Source: BACL21 sp038141525 (lineage in GTDB: Bacteria > Bacteroidota > Bacteroidia > Flavobacteriales > Flavobacteriaceae). Taken from it: a stretch of 64,000 nucleotides of DNA. The position numbers were made by a program, and so were the translations under genes. Under the pieces are notes generated by a model. That model worked only from the letters and a program-made list of their open reading frames with translations. It ran no database searches and was not told the DNA's origin. The DNA is taken from contig JAYQIF010000008.1 in the NCBI GenBank assembly GCA_038141525.1, positions 434,001 through 498,000 on the forward strand. The letters are read 5' to 3'. Shown here in pieces: positions 41,207-50,397 of the stretch. Each line of letters begins with the position of its first letter. The first letter of the stretch is position 1.

Positions 41207-42199
41207 CTAGTCTTTATCTAATTTATATTTGGACAAATCCATACCAAAGTTTAGGCCCTTAATGTTCACTAGCTCTTCTAGCTCGGTTAGAGATTTCTTA
41301 CCGAAATTGCGGAACTTCATGAGATCATTTTTGTTGAACGAAACCAAATCGCCCAGAGTATCCACCTCTGCCGCCTTAAGACAGTTCAACGCACGAACAG
41401 AAAGGTCCATGTCAATCAATTTTGTTTTGAGCAGCTGGCGCATGTGAAGGGATTCTTCATCATAGGTCTCAGTTTGTGCAATCTCATCGGCCTCAAGGGT
41501 GATGCGCTCATCACTAAACAACATAAAGTGATGTATGAGTGTCTTTGCCGCTTCGGTCAAAGCATCTTTGGGATGAATAGAACCATCTGTGACGATTTCA
41601 AAGACCAATTTCTCGTAATCCGTTTTTTGCTCTACACGGAAATTCTCAATGCTGTATTTAACATTTTTGATGGGTGTGTAGATGGAATCAGTAAAAATTG
41701 TTCCCAAAGGTGCATTTGCCTTTTTATTTTCCTCAGCAGGCACGTAACCACGTCCCTTTTCGATAGTCAACTCAATATTCAAATTCACTTTGGCATCCAT
41801 ATTACAGATAACCAATTCGGGGTTCAATACTTGAAAACCTGAAATGAATTTTTGAAAATCTCCTGCGGTTAATTTATCGTTACCTGAAACAGAAATCGTA
41901 ACGGTTTCATTGTCAATTTCATCGATTTGTCTTTTGAAACGTACTTGCTTGAGATTCAAAATCATTTCGGTGACATCTTCCACGACTCCTGGTATCGTTG
42001 AGAACTCGTGATCCACGCCTTCGATGCGTACCGAGGTAATTGCAAATCCCTCAAGTGAAGAGAGAAGTACACGTCTTAGAGCGTTACCCACAGTCAATCC
42101 ATAACCAGGTTCTAGCGGGCGAAATTCAAATTTCCCCTCGAAATCGGTTGAATTGATCATGATAACTTTATCCGGCTTTTGAAAACTAAATACTGCCAT
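41207..42199 (-). CDS. rpoA: RNA polymerase alpha subunit
   Basis: Scaffold for RNA polymerase assembly. The 330-residue product has the N-terminal dimerisation domain (GNALRRVLLSSLEG) and a C-terminal domain binding UP elements and activators (LKAAEVDTLGDLVSF, FRNFGKKSLTELEELV). It follows rpsD by 21 bases and precedes rplQ, the standard alpha-operon order. Confidence 0.98.
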   Translation of the reverse strand: MAVFSFQKPDKVIMINSTDFEGKFEFRPLEPGYGLTVGNALRRVLLSSLEGFAITSVRIEGVDHEFSTIPGVVEDVTEMILNLKQVRFKRQIDEIDNETVTISVSGNDKLTAGDFQKFISGFQVLNPELVICNMDAKVNLNIELTIEKGRGYVPAEENKKANAPLGTIFTDSIYTPIKNVKYSIENFRVEQKTDYEKLVFEIVTDGSIHPKDALTEAAKTLIHHFMLFSDERITLEADEIAQTETYDEESLHMRQLLKTKLIDMDLSVRALNCLKAAEVDTLGDLVSFNKNDLMKFRNFGKKSLTELEELVNIKGLNFGMDLSKYKLDKD

Positions 42200-42220
42200 A
42201 ATTTGAAGGTGTGTTTAAGA

Positions 42221-42826
42221 TTATTTAGAATACAATTCGACGATGAATTGTTCATTGATATTCTCTGGAATTTGGAGACGCTGAGGAACCGAAACAAAAG
42301 TTCCTTCTTTCTTGTCAGCATTCCAAGTAATCCATTCAAATACATGGCTTGAGTTCGCCAAAGAATGTTGAATAGCCTCTAGAGATTTTGATTTTTCACG
42401 AACGGCAACAACATCACCAGGCTTGAGTTGGTAAGATGGGATGTTCACTTTTTCGCCGTTTACCGTAATGTGTCTGTGCGACACTAATTGGCGCGCTGCA
42501 TTACGACTCGGCGCAATACCCATGCGGTACACAACGTTGTCCAGACGCGACTCACACAATTGAAGTAATACCTCACCGGTGATGCCCTGCGCCGCAGTTG
42601 CTTTTTTGAATAGGTTACGGAACTGACGCTCCAAGATGCCGTAGGTGTATTTGGCCTTTTGCTTTTCAGCGAGCTGAACAGCGTACTCCGACTTTTTACC
42701 ACGACGACGGTTCTGTCCGTGCTGCCCTGGAGGATAATTACGTTTTTCGAATGATTTGTCTTCACCGTAAATCGCTTCACCAAATTTACGCGCGATTTTA
42801 GTTTTTGGACCAGTATATCTTGCCAT
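42221..42826 (-). CDS. rpsD: Ribosomal protein uS4
   Basis: Primary 16S rRNA-binding protein, 201 residues, starting MARYTGPKTKIARKFGE and carrying the S4 RNA-binding domain (RLDNVVYRMGIAPSRNAARQ, LVSHRHITVNGEKVNIPSYQ). In many bacteria S4 also represses the alpha operon; no specific operator was identified in the 79-base gap before it. Confidence 0.98.
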   Translation of the reverse strand: MARYTGPKTKIARKFGEAIYGEDKSFEKRNYPPGQHGQNRRRGKKSEYAVQLAEKQKAKYTYGILERQFRNLFKKATAAQGITGEVLLQLCESRLDNVVYRMGIAPSRNAARQLVSHRHITVNGEKVNIPSYQLKPGDVVAVREKSKSLEAIQHSLANSSHVFEWITWNADKKEGTFVSVPQRLQIPENINEQFIVELYSK

Positions 42827-42905
42827 TTTGTTTTGTTTTTGGAGGGAAAATCTAAATTAAGGTCGTCCTCTAGTTTTCGTTTTCCTCCGATTGATACTTA
42901 ATTAA

Positions 42906-43298
42906 TTATACTCTTCTTCTTTTTGGTGGGCGACATCCATTATGTGGCATTGGTGTAATGTCCACAATTTCTGTCACCTCTATTCCTGCGTTGTGAATGG
43001 TTCTGATGGCGGATTCTCTTCCGTTACCAGGTCCTTTAACAAACACTTTCACTTTACGCAAACCGGCTTCATGCGCTACTTTCGACGCATCTTCTGCTGC
43101 CAATTGAGCAGCGTAAGGTGTGTTTTTCTTTGAGCCTCTAAAACCCATTTTTCCGGCTGATGACCAAGAGATCACATCGCCGTTTTTATTAGTCAAGGAG
43201 ATAATGATGTTATTGAATGATGCGGTAATGTGTGCCTCACCAGTTGCTTCAATAACAACTTTTCTCTTTTTTGTATTCTTTGCACTAGACTTTGCCAT
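42906..43298 (-). CDS. rpsK: Ribosomal protein uS11
   Basis: 30S platform protein, 130 residues, with GEAHITASFNNIIISLTN, KGPGNGRESAIRTIHNAG and the conserved end HNGCRPPKRRRV. Lies between rpsM and rpsD. Confidence 0.98.
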   Translation of the reverse strand: MAKSSAKNTKKRKVVIEATGEAHITASFNNIIISLTNKNGDVISWSSAGKMGFRGSKKNTPYAAQLAAEDASKVAHEAGLRKVKVFVKGPGNGRESAIRTIHNAGIEVTEIVDITPMPHNGCRPPKRRRV

Positions 43299-43309
43299 AT
43301 CTCTAGAAA

Positions 43310-43684
43310 TTATTTAGTTGCTTTTTTCTTGTTAGCAACTGTTTTACGTTTTCCTTTTCTGGTTCTCGAGTTATTCTTAGTGCGTTGTCCTCTTAACGGG
43401 AGTCCTGCTCTGTGTCGAATACCTCGGTAGCAACCGATGTCCATCAAACGTTTGATGTTCAATTGAATTTCACTACGTAATTCGCCTTCGATCTTGAATG
43501 ACCCTACGGCCTCACGAATGGCACCGATTTCGTCATCGTTCCATTCACTGACCTTCTTGTCTTCACTAACACCAGCTTTCTTTAAGATATCTTGAGCACG
43601 ACTTCTGCCCACTCCAAAGATATACGTTAACGCGATTACACCCCTTTTCTGTTTCGGGATATCTACACCTGCGATTCTTGCCAT
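43310..43684 (-). CDS. rpsM: Ribosomal protein uS13
   Basis: 30S head protein contacting P-site tRNA, 124 residues: MARIAGVDIPKQKRGVIAL, IGCYRGIRHRAGLPLRGQRT and a basic tail. Separated from rpsK by 11 bases and from rpmJ by 2. Confidence 0.98.
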   Translation of the reverse strand: MARIAGVDIPKQKRGVIALTYIFGVGRSRAQDILKKAGVSEDKKVSEWNDDEIGAIREAVGSFKIEGELRSEIQLNIKRLMDIGCYRGIRHRAGLPLRGQRTKNNSRTRKGKRKTVANKKKATK

Positions 43685-43686
43685 AA

Positions 43687-43803
43687 TTATCCTTGTCTTT
43701 GTTTGAACCTTGGGTTCTTTTTGTTAATAACATACAAGCGCCCTTTTCTGCGTACGATTTTGCAGTCGGCACTACGTTTTTTAATGGAAGCTCTTACTTT
43801 CAT
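43687..43803 (-). CDS. rpmJ: Ribosomal protein bL36
   Basis: A 38-residue gene read directly from the minus strand: it begins MKVRASIKKRSADCKIVRR and ends NPRFKQRQG before TAA. Only one of the four zinc-ligand Cys/His positions of the classic L36 survives (the single Cys at residue 14), so it is a zinc-free type. It sits between infA and rpsM as in other bacteria. Confidence 0.93.
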   Translation of the reverse strand: MKVRASIKKRSADCKIVRRKGRLYVINKKNPRFKQRQG

Positions 43804-43807
43804 TTTT

Positions 43808-44023
43808 TTAGTATCTATAGGTTATACGAGCCTTTGTTAAATCGTAAGGACTCATTTCTAATTTGACCTTGTCTCCTGGGAGTAATTTAATATAATGCAT
43901 GCGCATTTTTCCCGAGATATGGGCCGTAACTATATGTCCATTCTCTAGTTCTACTCGGAACATTGCATTGGATAGGGCTTCGACTATCGTTCCATCTTGC
44001 TCTATTGCTGCTTGCTTGGCCAT
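43808..44023 (-). CDS. infA: Translation initiation factor IF-1
   Basis: A 71-residue OB-fold protein that binds the A site during initiation; family motifs IEQDGTIVEALSNAMFRVEL and KMRMHYIKLLPGDKVKLEMS. Its start overlaps the secY stop by one base (TAATG), suggesting coupled translation. Confidence 0.97.
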   Translation of the reverse strand: MAKQAAIEQDGTIVEALSNAMFRVELENGHIVTAHISGKMRMHYIKLLPGDKVKLEMSPYDLTKARITYRY

Positions 44024-45366
44024 TATGCTACTGATTTACGATTTTTACCTGTTTTCATCAAACCATCGTAATGACGATTTAACAGATATGAATTTACTTG
44101 TTGCATGGTATCGATGGCCACACCGACCATGATCAATAGGGAGGTCCCTCCATAGAAAAGAGCCCAACCTTGCTGAATACCTAATATTTTCACCACAAAG
44201 GCAGGGAAGATGGCAATCAAAGCCAAGAATATCGATCCCGGTAAGGTGATTTGTGACATAATACGATCGAGGTATTCTGCGGTATCCGTCCCTGGTTTAA
44301 TCCCAGGAATGAAACCACCACTTCGCTTGAGATCATCGGCCATTTTGTTGGTAGGCACTGTGATCGCCGTATAGAAATAAGTAAAGATGATGATCAATAC
44401 CCCGAACACAAGATTGTACCAAAAACCGAAAATATCACTGAAGTTAGCCTGAATGGTCTGGGCAAAGGCACTTTCGGACAAACTCGCTACTGCCGAGGGC
44501 ACAAACATGATCGCCTGAGCAAAAATGATGGGCATAACTCCCGATGCATTGAGCTTAAGTGGAATAAATTGACGTGCGCCAAAGATATTTTTTTCGTAAG
44601 CTCCAGACGCCGTACGACGAGCGTATTGCACTGGTATCTTACGCACAGCCATAACCAGGAGTACGGAAAGCAAAATAATTACAAACCAGATCACCAATTC
44701 GATTAGGATCATGATCATACCACCGTTCGACTCAAAAACTCGTGAGGCAAATTCTTGGGCGAATGTGAGCGGCAAACGAGCGATGATCCCAACCATAATT
44801 AAGATCGAAATACCATTACCGATACCTTTATCCGTGATTTTCTCTCCTAGCCACATGGCGAACACACACCCAGTCACTAAAATGGTAATTGAGGATACGT
44901 AAAATAATGCAGATTGACCCATTACAAAAGCCTCAGAGGGCACACCAAGAGCCGGTAAGCCAGCCAAGTAACTCGGTGCCTGAACCAAACAAATTCCAAT
45001 GGTTAACCAGCGAGTAATCTGATTGATTTTTTTACGACCACTTTCTCCCTCTTTTTGAAGTTTCTGAAGGTAAGGAATAGCGATTTGCATCAACTGAACA
45101 ACAATCGATGCTGAAATATAAGGCATAATCCCTAACGCAAAAATAGAGGCGTTAGCAAAAGCTCCACCTGTAAATGCGTTGAGCAATCCGCCAATTCCAC
45201 CGTCGTCAAACCGACCAGCAAACTCACTGAGCATCCCGGCATCAATCCCCGGCAATACGACTTGCGCCCCAAAACGATAAACCAGAAGCAATCCTAGGGT
45301 GAGGGCGATTCGATCGCGCAACTCCTCAATTTTATAAGCATTTTTTAATGTCTCAAAAAACTTCAT
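44023..45366 (-). CDS. secY: Protein translocase subunit SecY
   Basis: Channel subunit of the Sec translocon, 447 residues with ten membrane segments. Characteristic regions are ALGIMPYISASIVVQLM, KLQKEGESGRKKINQITRW and the cytoplasmic-loop GIKPGTDTAEYLDRIM. It follows rplO by 12 bases. Its partner SecDF is encoded about 28 kb away in the window. Confidence 0.98.
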   Translation of the reverse strand: MKFFETLKNAYKIEELRDRIALTLGLLLVYRFGAQVVLPGIDAGMLSEFAGRFDDGGIGGLLNAFTGGAFANASIFALGIMPYISASIVVQLMQIAIPYLQKLQKEGESGRKKINQITRWLTIGICLVQAPSYLAGLPALGVPSEAFVMGQSALFYVSSITILVTGCVFAMWLGEKITDKGIGNGISILIMVGIIARLPLTFAQEFASRVFESNGGMIMILIELVIWFVIILLSVLLVMAVRKIPVQYARRTASGAYEKNIFGARQFIPLKLNASGVMPIIFAQAIMFVPSAVASLSESAFAQTIQANFSDIFGFWYNLVFGVLIIIFTYFYTAITVPTNKMADDLKRSGGFIPGIKPGTDTAEYLDRIMSQITLPGSIFLALIAIFPAFVVKILGIQQGWALFYGGTSLLIMVGVAIDTMQQVNSYLLNRHYDGLMKTGKNRKSVA

Positions 45367-45378
45367 TCCTCTGTTAGA

Positions 45379-45831
45379 TTATAAGGTTTCTGCTGATCCT
45401 CCTGCGGCTTCAATGCCAGCCTTTGCTGTTGCGGTAAATTTATGAGCGGTCACCGAAAGCTTTGCCTTAAGTTCACCACGGCCTAAAATTTTAACCATTT
45501 CGTTTTTACCACAAAGGCCAAGAACGACTAAGGTTTCGAAATCCACCTTGTCCTTAATTTTCTTGTCGTCAACTAGACCTTGAAGGGTATCTAGATTAAC
45601 GCCTTGGTATTCTTTACGATTAATGTTCGTAAATCCAAATTTCGGCACGCGTCGTTGCAATGGCATTTGACCTCCCTCGAAGCCGAGTTTCTTTGAATAA
45701 CCTGAACGCGATTTTGCTCCTTTGTGACCACGGGTTGCCGTGCCCCCTTTTCCAGAACCTTGTCCACGTCCTACGCGTTTGGCTTCTTTTTTAACTGATC
45801 CTTCAGCTGGTTTTAAATTACTTAAATCCAT
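45379..45831 (-). CDS. rplO: Ribosomal protein uL15
   Basis: 50S assembly protein, 150 residues, with the Gly/Lys-rich N-terminus (KRVGRGQGSGKGGTATRGHK) and GFEGGQMPLQRRVPKFGF. Nine bases after rpmD. Confidence 0.98.
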   Translation of the reverse strand: MDLSNLKPAEGSVKKEAKRVGRGQGSGKGGTATRGHKGAKSRSGYSKKLGFEGGQMPLQRRVPKFGFTNINRKEYQGVNLDTLQGLVDDKKIKDKVDFETLVVLGLCGKNEMVKILGRGELKAKLSVTAHKFTATAKAGIEAAGGSAETL

Positions 45832-45840
45832 TTCTATCTC

Positions 45841-46020
45841 TTAGTTGGTTTCTACAGAAACCAAGTGATTAACTTTACTTACCATACCCATAATTGTCGG
45901 GGTATCATCATGCTCCACAGTTTGACCGATTTTCTTCAAGCCAAGTGCCTTGAGCGTTCTTTTCTGGGTTTCAGGGCGATTGATGTCGCTGCGAACCTTA
46001 GTGATTTTAATCTTTGCCAT
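45841..46020 (-). CDS. rpmD: Ribosomal protein uL30
   Basis: A 59-residue gene read directly from the minus strand: MAKIKITKVRSDINRPETQK, then LKALGLKKIGQTVEHDD, ending VNHLVSVETN. Size, sequence and position between rpsE and rplO identify uL30. Confidence 0.94.
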   Translation of the reverse strand: MAKIKITKVRSDINRPETQKRTLKALGLKKIGQTVEHDDTPTIMGMVSKVNHLVSVETN

Positions 46021-46030
46021 AACTGTTTAA

Positions 46031-46555
46031 TTAGCCTTTAAATAATTTATCCAAAGTAATGCCACGTTGCTTGGCTACGGTCTCTGCACTGCGCAATTGA
46101 AGCAAGGCGTCAAAAGTAGCCTTGACCACGTTGTGCGGATTCGAAGAACCTTGAGACTTTGACAATACATCATGTACTCCTACGGCTTCCATTACAGCAC
46201 GAACAGCACCACCAGCGATTACCCCGGTACCAGCCGCAGCGGGCAGCAAATTCACACGTGCCCCTCCGTATTTACCTTTTTGCTCATGCGGTAAGGTCGC
46301 TTTGTGCAAAGGAATGCGTACCAAGTTTTTCTTGGCGTCTTCGATGGCCTTAGCAATGGCACTTGCCACGTCTTTTGACTTCCCTAAACCATGACCGACA
46401 ACACCATTCTCATCTCCAACAACAACTATTGCTGAGAATCCAAAAGCACGTCCCCCTTTGGTTACCTTAGTTACACGCTGCACGCCAACCAAACGATCTT
46501 TTAATTCGAGCCCGCCCGGTTTTACTAGTTCTACGTTTTTATAATCTTGATACAT
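46031..46555 (-). CDS. rpsE: Ribosomal protein uS5
   Basis: 30S decoding-accuracy protein, 174 residues, with the RNA-binding KDRLVGVQRVTKVTKGGRAF and the fold region VVGDENGVVGHGLGKSKDV. Ten bases before rpmD. Confidence 0.98.
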   Translation of the reverse strand: MYQDYKNVELVKPGGLELKDRLVGVQRVTKVTKGGRAFGFSAIVVVGDENGVVGHGLGKSKDVASAIAKAIEDAKKNLVRIPLHKATLPHEQKGKYGGARVNLLPAAAGTGVIAGGAVRAVMEAVGVHDVLSKSQGSSNPHNVVKATFDALLQLRSAETVAKQRGITLDKLFKG

Positions 46556-46559
46556 ATGT

Positions 46560-46916
46560 TTAGAATTTTAAGCCGCCTTCGCGCGCACCTTCTGCTAATG
46601 ATTTAACTCTTCCGTGATATAAATACCCTCCACGATCGAAAGTCACTTCGGTCACTCCAGCGTTTAATGCTTTTTGAGCCACACTTTGACCAACGAGCTT
46701 TGCAGCTTCACTTTTGTTGACACTCGCCGTATCGATATCCTTATCTCTCGATGACGCTGCAACAAGAGTCACTCCAGATAGATCATCAATAAGTTGTGCA
46801 TAAATTTCTTTATTGCTTCGAAACACGGCCAACCTTGGGCGCTGTGCATTCCCACTTACGGTTTTTCTGATACGAAAGCGGATGCGCTCTCTTCTTTCTT
46901 CTTTGGATAATGCCAT
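46560..46916 (-). CDS. rplR: Ribosomal protein uL18
   Basis: 5S rRNA-binding protein, 118 residues: RRERIRFRIRKTVSGNAQRP, RLAVFRSNKEIYAQLIDD and FDRGGYLYHGRVKSLAEGA. Four bases before rpsE. Confidence 0.98.
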   Translation of the reverse strand: MALSKEERRERIRFRIRKTVSGNAQRPRLAVFRSNKEIYAQLIDDLSGVTLVAASSRDKDIDTASVNKSEAAKLVGQSVAQKALNAGVTEVTFDRGGYLYHGRVKSLAEGAREGGLKF

Positions 46917-46926
46917 AACTCTATGC

Positions 46927-47469
46927 TTATGCAGACTTACCTGCTTTTCTTCTAATTATTTCACCGACAAACTTGATTCCTTTCCCTTTGTAAGGCTCTG
47001 GTTTACGGAAACCACGGATTTTAGCCGCAACTTGACCGACGAGTTGTTTGTCGTGGGAGGTTAATTTAACGATTGGATTTTTTCCTTTTTCAGAAACCGT
47101 CTCAACTTTTACCTCTGGAGCAATATTGAGTACGATGTTGTGAGAAAATCCAACAGCCAAATCCAATTTATTTCCTTGATTACTTGCACGGTAACCAACA
47201 CCGACAAGTTCGAGTTCTTTGGTCCAGCCTTTAGATACTCCTTGGATCATGTTGTTCACTAAAGAGCGATACAGACCGTGCTTAGCTCGGTGATCCTTTG
47301 CATCTGAAGGACGCGTTACCAGCACCTGGCCTTCTTCTACAGCGATAGACACTGCGTCAAATTCCTGGGTTAACTCACCTAATTTCCCTTTTACAGTGAT
47401 TTCCTGACCGTTCACTGTGACAGTGACGCCTTCAGGAATCGCAACGGGATTATTTCCTATTCGTGACAT
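46927..47469 (-). CDS. rplF: Ribosomal protein uL6
   Basis: 50S protein near the factor-binding site, 180 residues: MSRIGNNPVAIPEGVTVTVN and the C-terminal signature FRKPEPYKGKGIKFVGE. Between rpsH and rplR. Confidence 0.98.
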   Translation of the reverse strand: MSRIGNNPVAIPEGVTVTVNGQEITVKGKLGELTQEFDAVSIAVEEGQVLVTRPSDAKDHRAKHGLYRSLVNNMIQGVSKGWTKELELVGVGYRASNQGNKLDLAVGFSHNIVLNIAPEVKVETVSEKGKNPIVKLTSHDKQLVGQVAAKIRGFRKPEPYKGKGIKFVGEIIRRKAGKSA

Positions 47470-47487
47470 TTCTTGGTCTTATTTAGA

Positions 47488-47889
47488 TTAATGAACGTAA
47501 CACAATACTTCTCCACCGGCGTTCTGAGCTTTGGCTTGTTTGCCTGTCATTACCCCAGCTGAGGTTGAGACAATGGCGATACCTAAACCATTCAACACAC
47601 GTGGCATTTCCTTGGCACCGACATATTGACGTAAACCAGGGGTACTCACTCTTTGTAAGCGACGAATGACTGGCTCTTTCGTCATTTTGTCGTATTTCAA
47701 AGCAATTTTGATAGTTCCTTGTGGGTTCTTACCCTCCTCGAACTTGTAGCTCAAAATAAAACCTTGATCAAAAAGAATTTTTGTAATCTCTTTTTTGATG
47801 TTGGATGCAGGCACCTCGACAACGCGGTGGCCGGCACGGCTTGCATTTCTAACACGTGTTAAAAAATCTGCAATTGGATCTGTGTTCAT
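47488..47889 (-). CDS. rpsH: Ribosomal protein uS8
   Basis: 16S rRNA central-domain binder, 133 residues, from MNTDPIADFLTRVRNASRAG to the conserved GIAIVSTSAGVMTGKQAKAQ. In E. coli the homologue regulates the spc operon; no matching operator was identified here. Confidence 0.98.
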   Translation of the reverse strand: MNTDPIADFLTRVRNASRAGHRVVEVPASNIKKEITKILFDQGFILSYKFEEGKNPQGTIKIALKYDKMTKEPVIRRLQRVSTPGLRQYVGAKEMPRVLNGLGIAIVSTSAGVMTGKQAKAQNAGGEVLCYVH

Positions 47890-47951
47890 GTTCTGTTTGT
47901 TATGGATGTGGTTTTTCTTTTGTTAGAAACCTTCACCCGGTTTATATAATC

Positions 47952-48221
47952 TTACCAGCTTGCTTTACGCACTCCTGGTATTAATCCTTGATTTGCCATC
48001 TCACGGAACATCACACGTGATATTCCAAATGTTCTCATATATCCCTTGGGACGACCCGTTAACTTACAGCGGTTATGCATGCGAATTGGAGATGCATTCT
48101 TTGGTAATTTCTGTAATGCTTCGTAGTCACCTGCTTCTTTTAGAGCTTTTCTCTTAGCAGCATATTTTGCTACTGTTTTAGCTCTTTTGACCTCGCGGGC
48201 TTTCATTGATTCTTTAGCCAT
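47952..48221 (-). CDS. rpsN: Ribosomal protein uS14 (zinc-free type)
   Basis: An 89-residue S14 with the RCKLTGRPKGYMRTFGISR signature. The four zinc-binding cysteines of the short form are absent, so it is the longer C-minus type. It starts one base after rplE ends. Confidence 0.97.
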   Translation of the reverse strand: MAKESMKAREVKRAKTVAKYAAKRKALKEAGDYEALQKLPKNASPIRMHNRCKLTGRPKGYMRTFGISRVMFREMANQGLIPGVRKASW

Positions 48222-48222
48222 C

Positions 48223-48774
48223 TTAGTTCTTTTTAAAAGGTAATCCTAACTGGGTTAATAATGCTTTAGCTTCTTGATCAGTATCTGCCGAGGTAATGAA
48301 CGTCACGTTCATTCCCTCAATTTTCTTCACCTTATCGATATCAATTTCTGGAAAAATGATCTGCTCGGTAATGCCTAAAGAGTAATTACCACGTCCGTCA
48401 AATCCAGTTGATTTGATTCCATTAAAATCACGCACGCGCGGCAGAGCTGAGGTGATCAAACGATCTAAAAACTCATACATGCGCTCACCGCGAAGAGTCA
48501 CTTTTGCCCCGATTGGCATACCCTTTCTCAGTTTGAAACTTGCGACATCCTTTTTAGAAATGGTCGCTATTGCTTTTTGACCCGTGATTTTGGTCAATTC
48601 ATCCACTGAGTACTCAATGAGTTTCTTATCGGCAACCGCATTACCAACACCACGAGAAACAACAATTTTCTCGAGCTTTGGCACTTGCATGACGTTATTG
48701 TATCCGAATTCATCGGTCAAGGCAGTAACAACTCTGCTCTTGTATTCTTCTTTAAGTCTTGGTGTGTATCCCAT
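48223..48774 (-). CDS. rplE: Ribosomal protein uL5
   Basis: 5S rRNA- and tRNA-contacting 50S protein, 183 residues: KLEKIVVSRGVGNAVADKKL, FKLRKGMPIGAKVTLRGERM and NYSLGITEQIIFPEIDIDKV. Two bases separate it from rplX. Confidence 0.98.
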   Translation of the reverse strand: MGYTPRLKEEYKSRVVTALTDEFGYNNVMQVPKLEKIVVSRGVGNAVADKKLIEYSVDELTKITGQKAIATISKKDVASFKLRKGMPIGAKVTLRGERMYEFLDRLITSALPRVRDFNGIKSTGFDGRGNYSLGITEQIIFPEIDIDKVKKIEGMNVTFITSADTDQEAKALLTQLGLPFKKN

Positions 48775-48776
48775 AA

Positions 48777-49091
48777 CTATAATACTTGATTCGATTTTTT
48801 AGCAAATCGGACTTTTTTATCGCCTTCCATTTTAAATCCAACACGAGTCGCATCACCCGATTTTGGATCTTTAACAGCAAGGTTAGAAATGTGAATCGGT
48901 GCTTCCATCTCTGTAATCCCACCTTGAGGGCTAGCAGCACTAGGCTTTTGGTGTTTTTTCACGAGATTGATCCCTTCTACGATTGCTTTATTTTTATCCT
49001 TTAGCACACGAAGCACTTTCCCTTCGCTGCCTTTGTGGTCTCCAGCGGTCACCAGTACAAGGTCACCTGATTTTATCTTTAGCTTCTCCAT
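48777..49091 (-). CDS. rplX: Ribosomal protein uL24
   Basis: 50S assembly initiator with a KOW motif: KIKSGDLVLVTAGDHKGSEG then KVLRVLKDKNKAIVEGINLV. 104 residues, normal length. Confidence 0.98.
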   Translation of the reverse strand: MEKLKIKSGDLVLVTAGDHKGSEGKVLRVLKDKNKAIVEGINLVKKHQKPSAASPQGGITEMEAPIHISNLAVKDPKSGDATRVGFKMEGDKKVRFAKKSNQVL

Positions 49092-49101
49092 TTGATTTGC
49101 T

Positions 49102-49470
49102 TTAAAGCACCTCGGGTGCTAATGATACAATCTTCATAAATTGCTTGTCACGAAGTTCACGGGCCACCGGACCAAAAACACGTGTTCCTCTCATTTCTCC
49201 TTGCGGATTCAAAAGGACACAAGCGTTGTCATCAAAACGGATGTAAGATCCATCAGGACGACGCACCTCTTTCACAGTGCGCACCACGACTGCAGTCGAA
49301 ACACTTCCTTTTTTGACATTTCCGTTTGGCGTTGCTTCTTTTACGGTAACCACGATCTTATCCCCAATTGAGGCGTAACGTCTTTTGGTACCACCCAACA
49401 CGCGAATACAAAGTACTTCTTTGGCTCCGGTGTTATCAGCTACTTTTAGTCTTGATTCTTGTTGTATCAT
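49102..49470 (-). CDS. rplN: Ribosomal protein uL14
   Basis: 50S intersubunit-bridge protein, 122 residues: MIQQESRLKVADNTGAKEV, GDKIVVTVKEATPNG and GTRVFGPVARELRDKQFMKI. Confidence 0.98.
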   Translation of the reverse strand: MIQQESRLKVADNTGAKEVLCIRVLGGTKRRYASIGDKIVVTVKEATPNGNVKKGSVSTAVVVRTVKEVRRPDGSYIRFDDNACVLLNPQGEMRGTRVFGPVARELRDKQFMKIVSLAPEVL

Positions 49471-49472
49471 GA

Positions 49473-49730
49473 TTACTTAGCTCTTTCGATAATTTCTACT
49501 AGTCTCCAACACTTGGTCTTGCTCATTGGACGCGTCTCCATAATACGAACAGTATCCCCTTCGTTGCAGTCATTCTTTTCGTCGTGCGCGACATACTTTT
49601 TGGTCTTCAACACGAACTTTCCGTACATCGGGTGCTTTACCTTTTTAACCTCGCTTACAACGATAGATTTCTGCATTTTACTGCTGGTCACAACCCCGAT
49701 TCGTTCTTTTCTTAAGTTTCTTTTTTCCAT
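49473..49730 (-). CDS. rpsQ: Ribosomal protein uS17
   Basis: 16S rRNA-binding OB-fold protein. The start is set at MEKRNLRKERIGVVTSSKMQ, giving 85 residues as in relatives; the ATG five codons upstream would add a non-conserved MRHGN. It also contains HPMYGKFVLKTKKYVAHDE. Confidence 0.96.
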   Translation of the reverse strand: MEKRNLRKERIGVVTSSKMQKSIVVSEVKKVKHPMYGKFVLKTKKYVAHDEKNDCNEGDTVRIMETRPMSKTKCWRLVEIIERAK

Positions 49731-49747
49731 GTTTCCGTGGCGCACAA

Positions 49748-49939
49748 TTATTGTACTTCTCTTTTAGTTAGTTCAGTCGCAATTCTCGCTACAGCTCTAC
49801 TGAGCCCTCTGAGTTGAATTGGATTTTCCAACGGTGAGATGGCATGAGCAATGTGCAAGTCAGTGTGCTCTTTTTTCAATTCTGCCAGCTTCTCTTGTAA
49901 TTCCGCTGTTGATGCTTTTGTTATTTCTGATTGTTTCAT
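49748..49939 (-). CDS. rpmC: Ribosomal protein uL29
   Basis: A 63-residue helical 50S protein near the exit tunnel: MKQSEITKASTAELQEKLAE and PLENPIQLRGLSRAVARIAT. Between rplP and rpsQ. Confidence 0.97.
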   Translation of the reverse strand: MKQSEITKASTAELQEKLAELKKEHTDLHIAHAISPLENPIQLRGLSRAVARIATELTKREVQ

Positions 49940-49957
49940 AATGACAATGTCAATAAA

Positions 49958-50377
49958 TTAAGCTTGATAATCTCTGGAAATGACAAACTTCGTTTTTACA
50001 GGAAGTTTCTGAGCCGCAAGACGCAAAGCTTCCTTTGCAGTTTCGACTGGCACTCCAGACACCTCAAACAATACGCGCCCAGGTTTAACTACGGCAGCCC
50101 AATATTCTACAGCTCCTTTTCCCTTACCCATACGTACCTCAAGAGGCTTTTTCGTGATCGGCTTATCCGGGAAAATCATGATCCAAATCGACCCTTCACG
50201 TTTCATATAACGTGTTGCAGCAATACGCGCGGCCTCAATCTGACGTGCTGTCAGAAAATTTGAGTCTAGTGATTTAATACCAAATGTTCCGTAGGACAGC
50301 TGATTCCCTCGACCGGCATTACCTTTCATGCGGCCTTTTTGAGTTTTACGAAACTTTGTTCTTTTTGGTTGTAACAT
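49958..50377 (-). CDS. rplP: Ribosomal protein uL16
   Basis: 50S protein at the A-site/peptidyl-transferase rim, 139 residues: MLQPKRTKFRKTQKGRMKGN, MGKGKGAVEYWAAVVKPGRV and AAQKLPVKTKFVI. Confidence 0.98.
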   Translation of the reverse strand: MLQPKRTKFRKTQKGRMKGNAGRGNQLSYGTFGIKSLDSNFLTARQIEAARIAATRYMKREGSIWIMIFPDKPITKKPLEVRMGKGKGAVEYWAAVVKPGRVLFEVSGVPVETAKEALRLAAQKLPVKTKFVISRDYQA

Positions 50378-50397
50378 CTTCTTTCGTCTTTAAAAAA

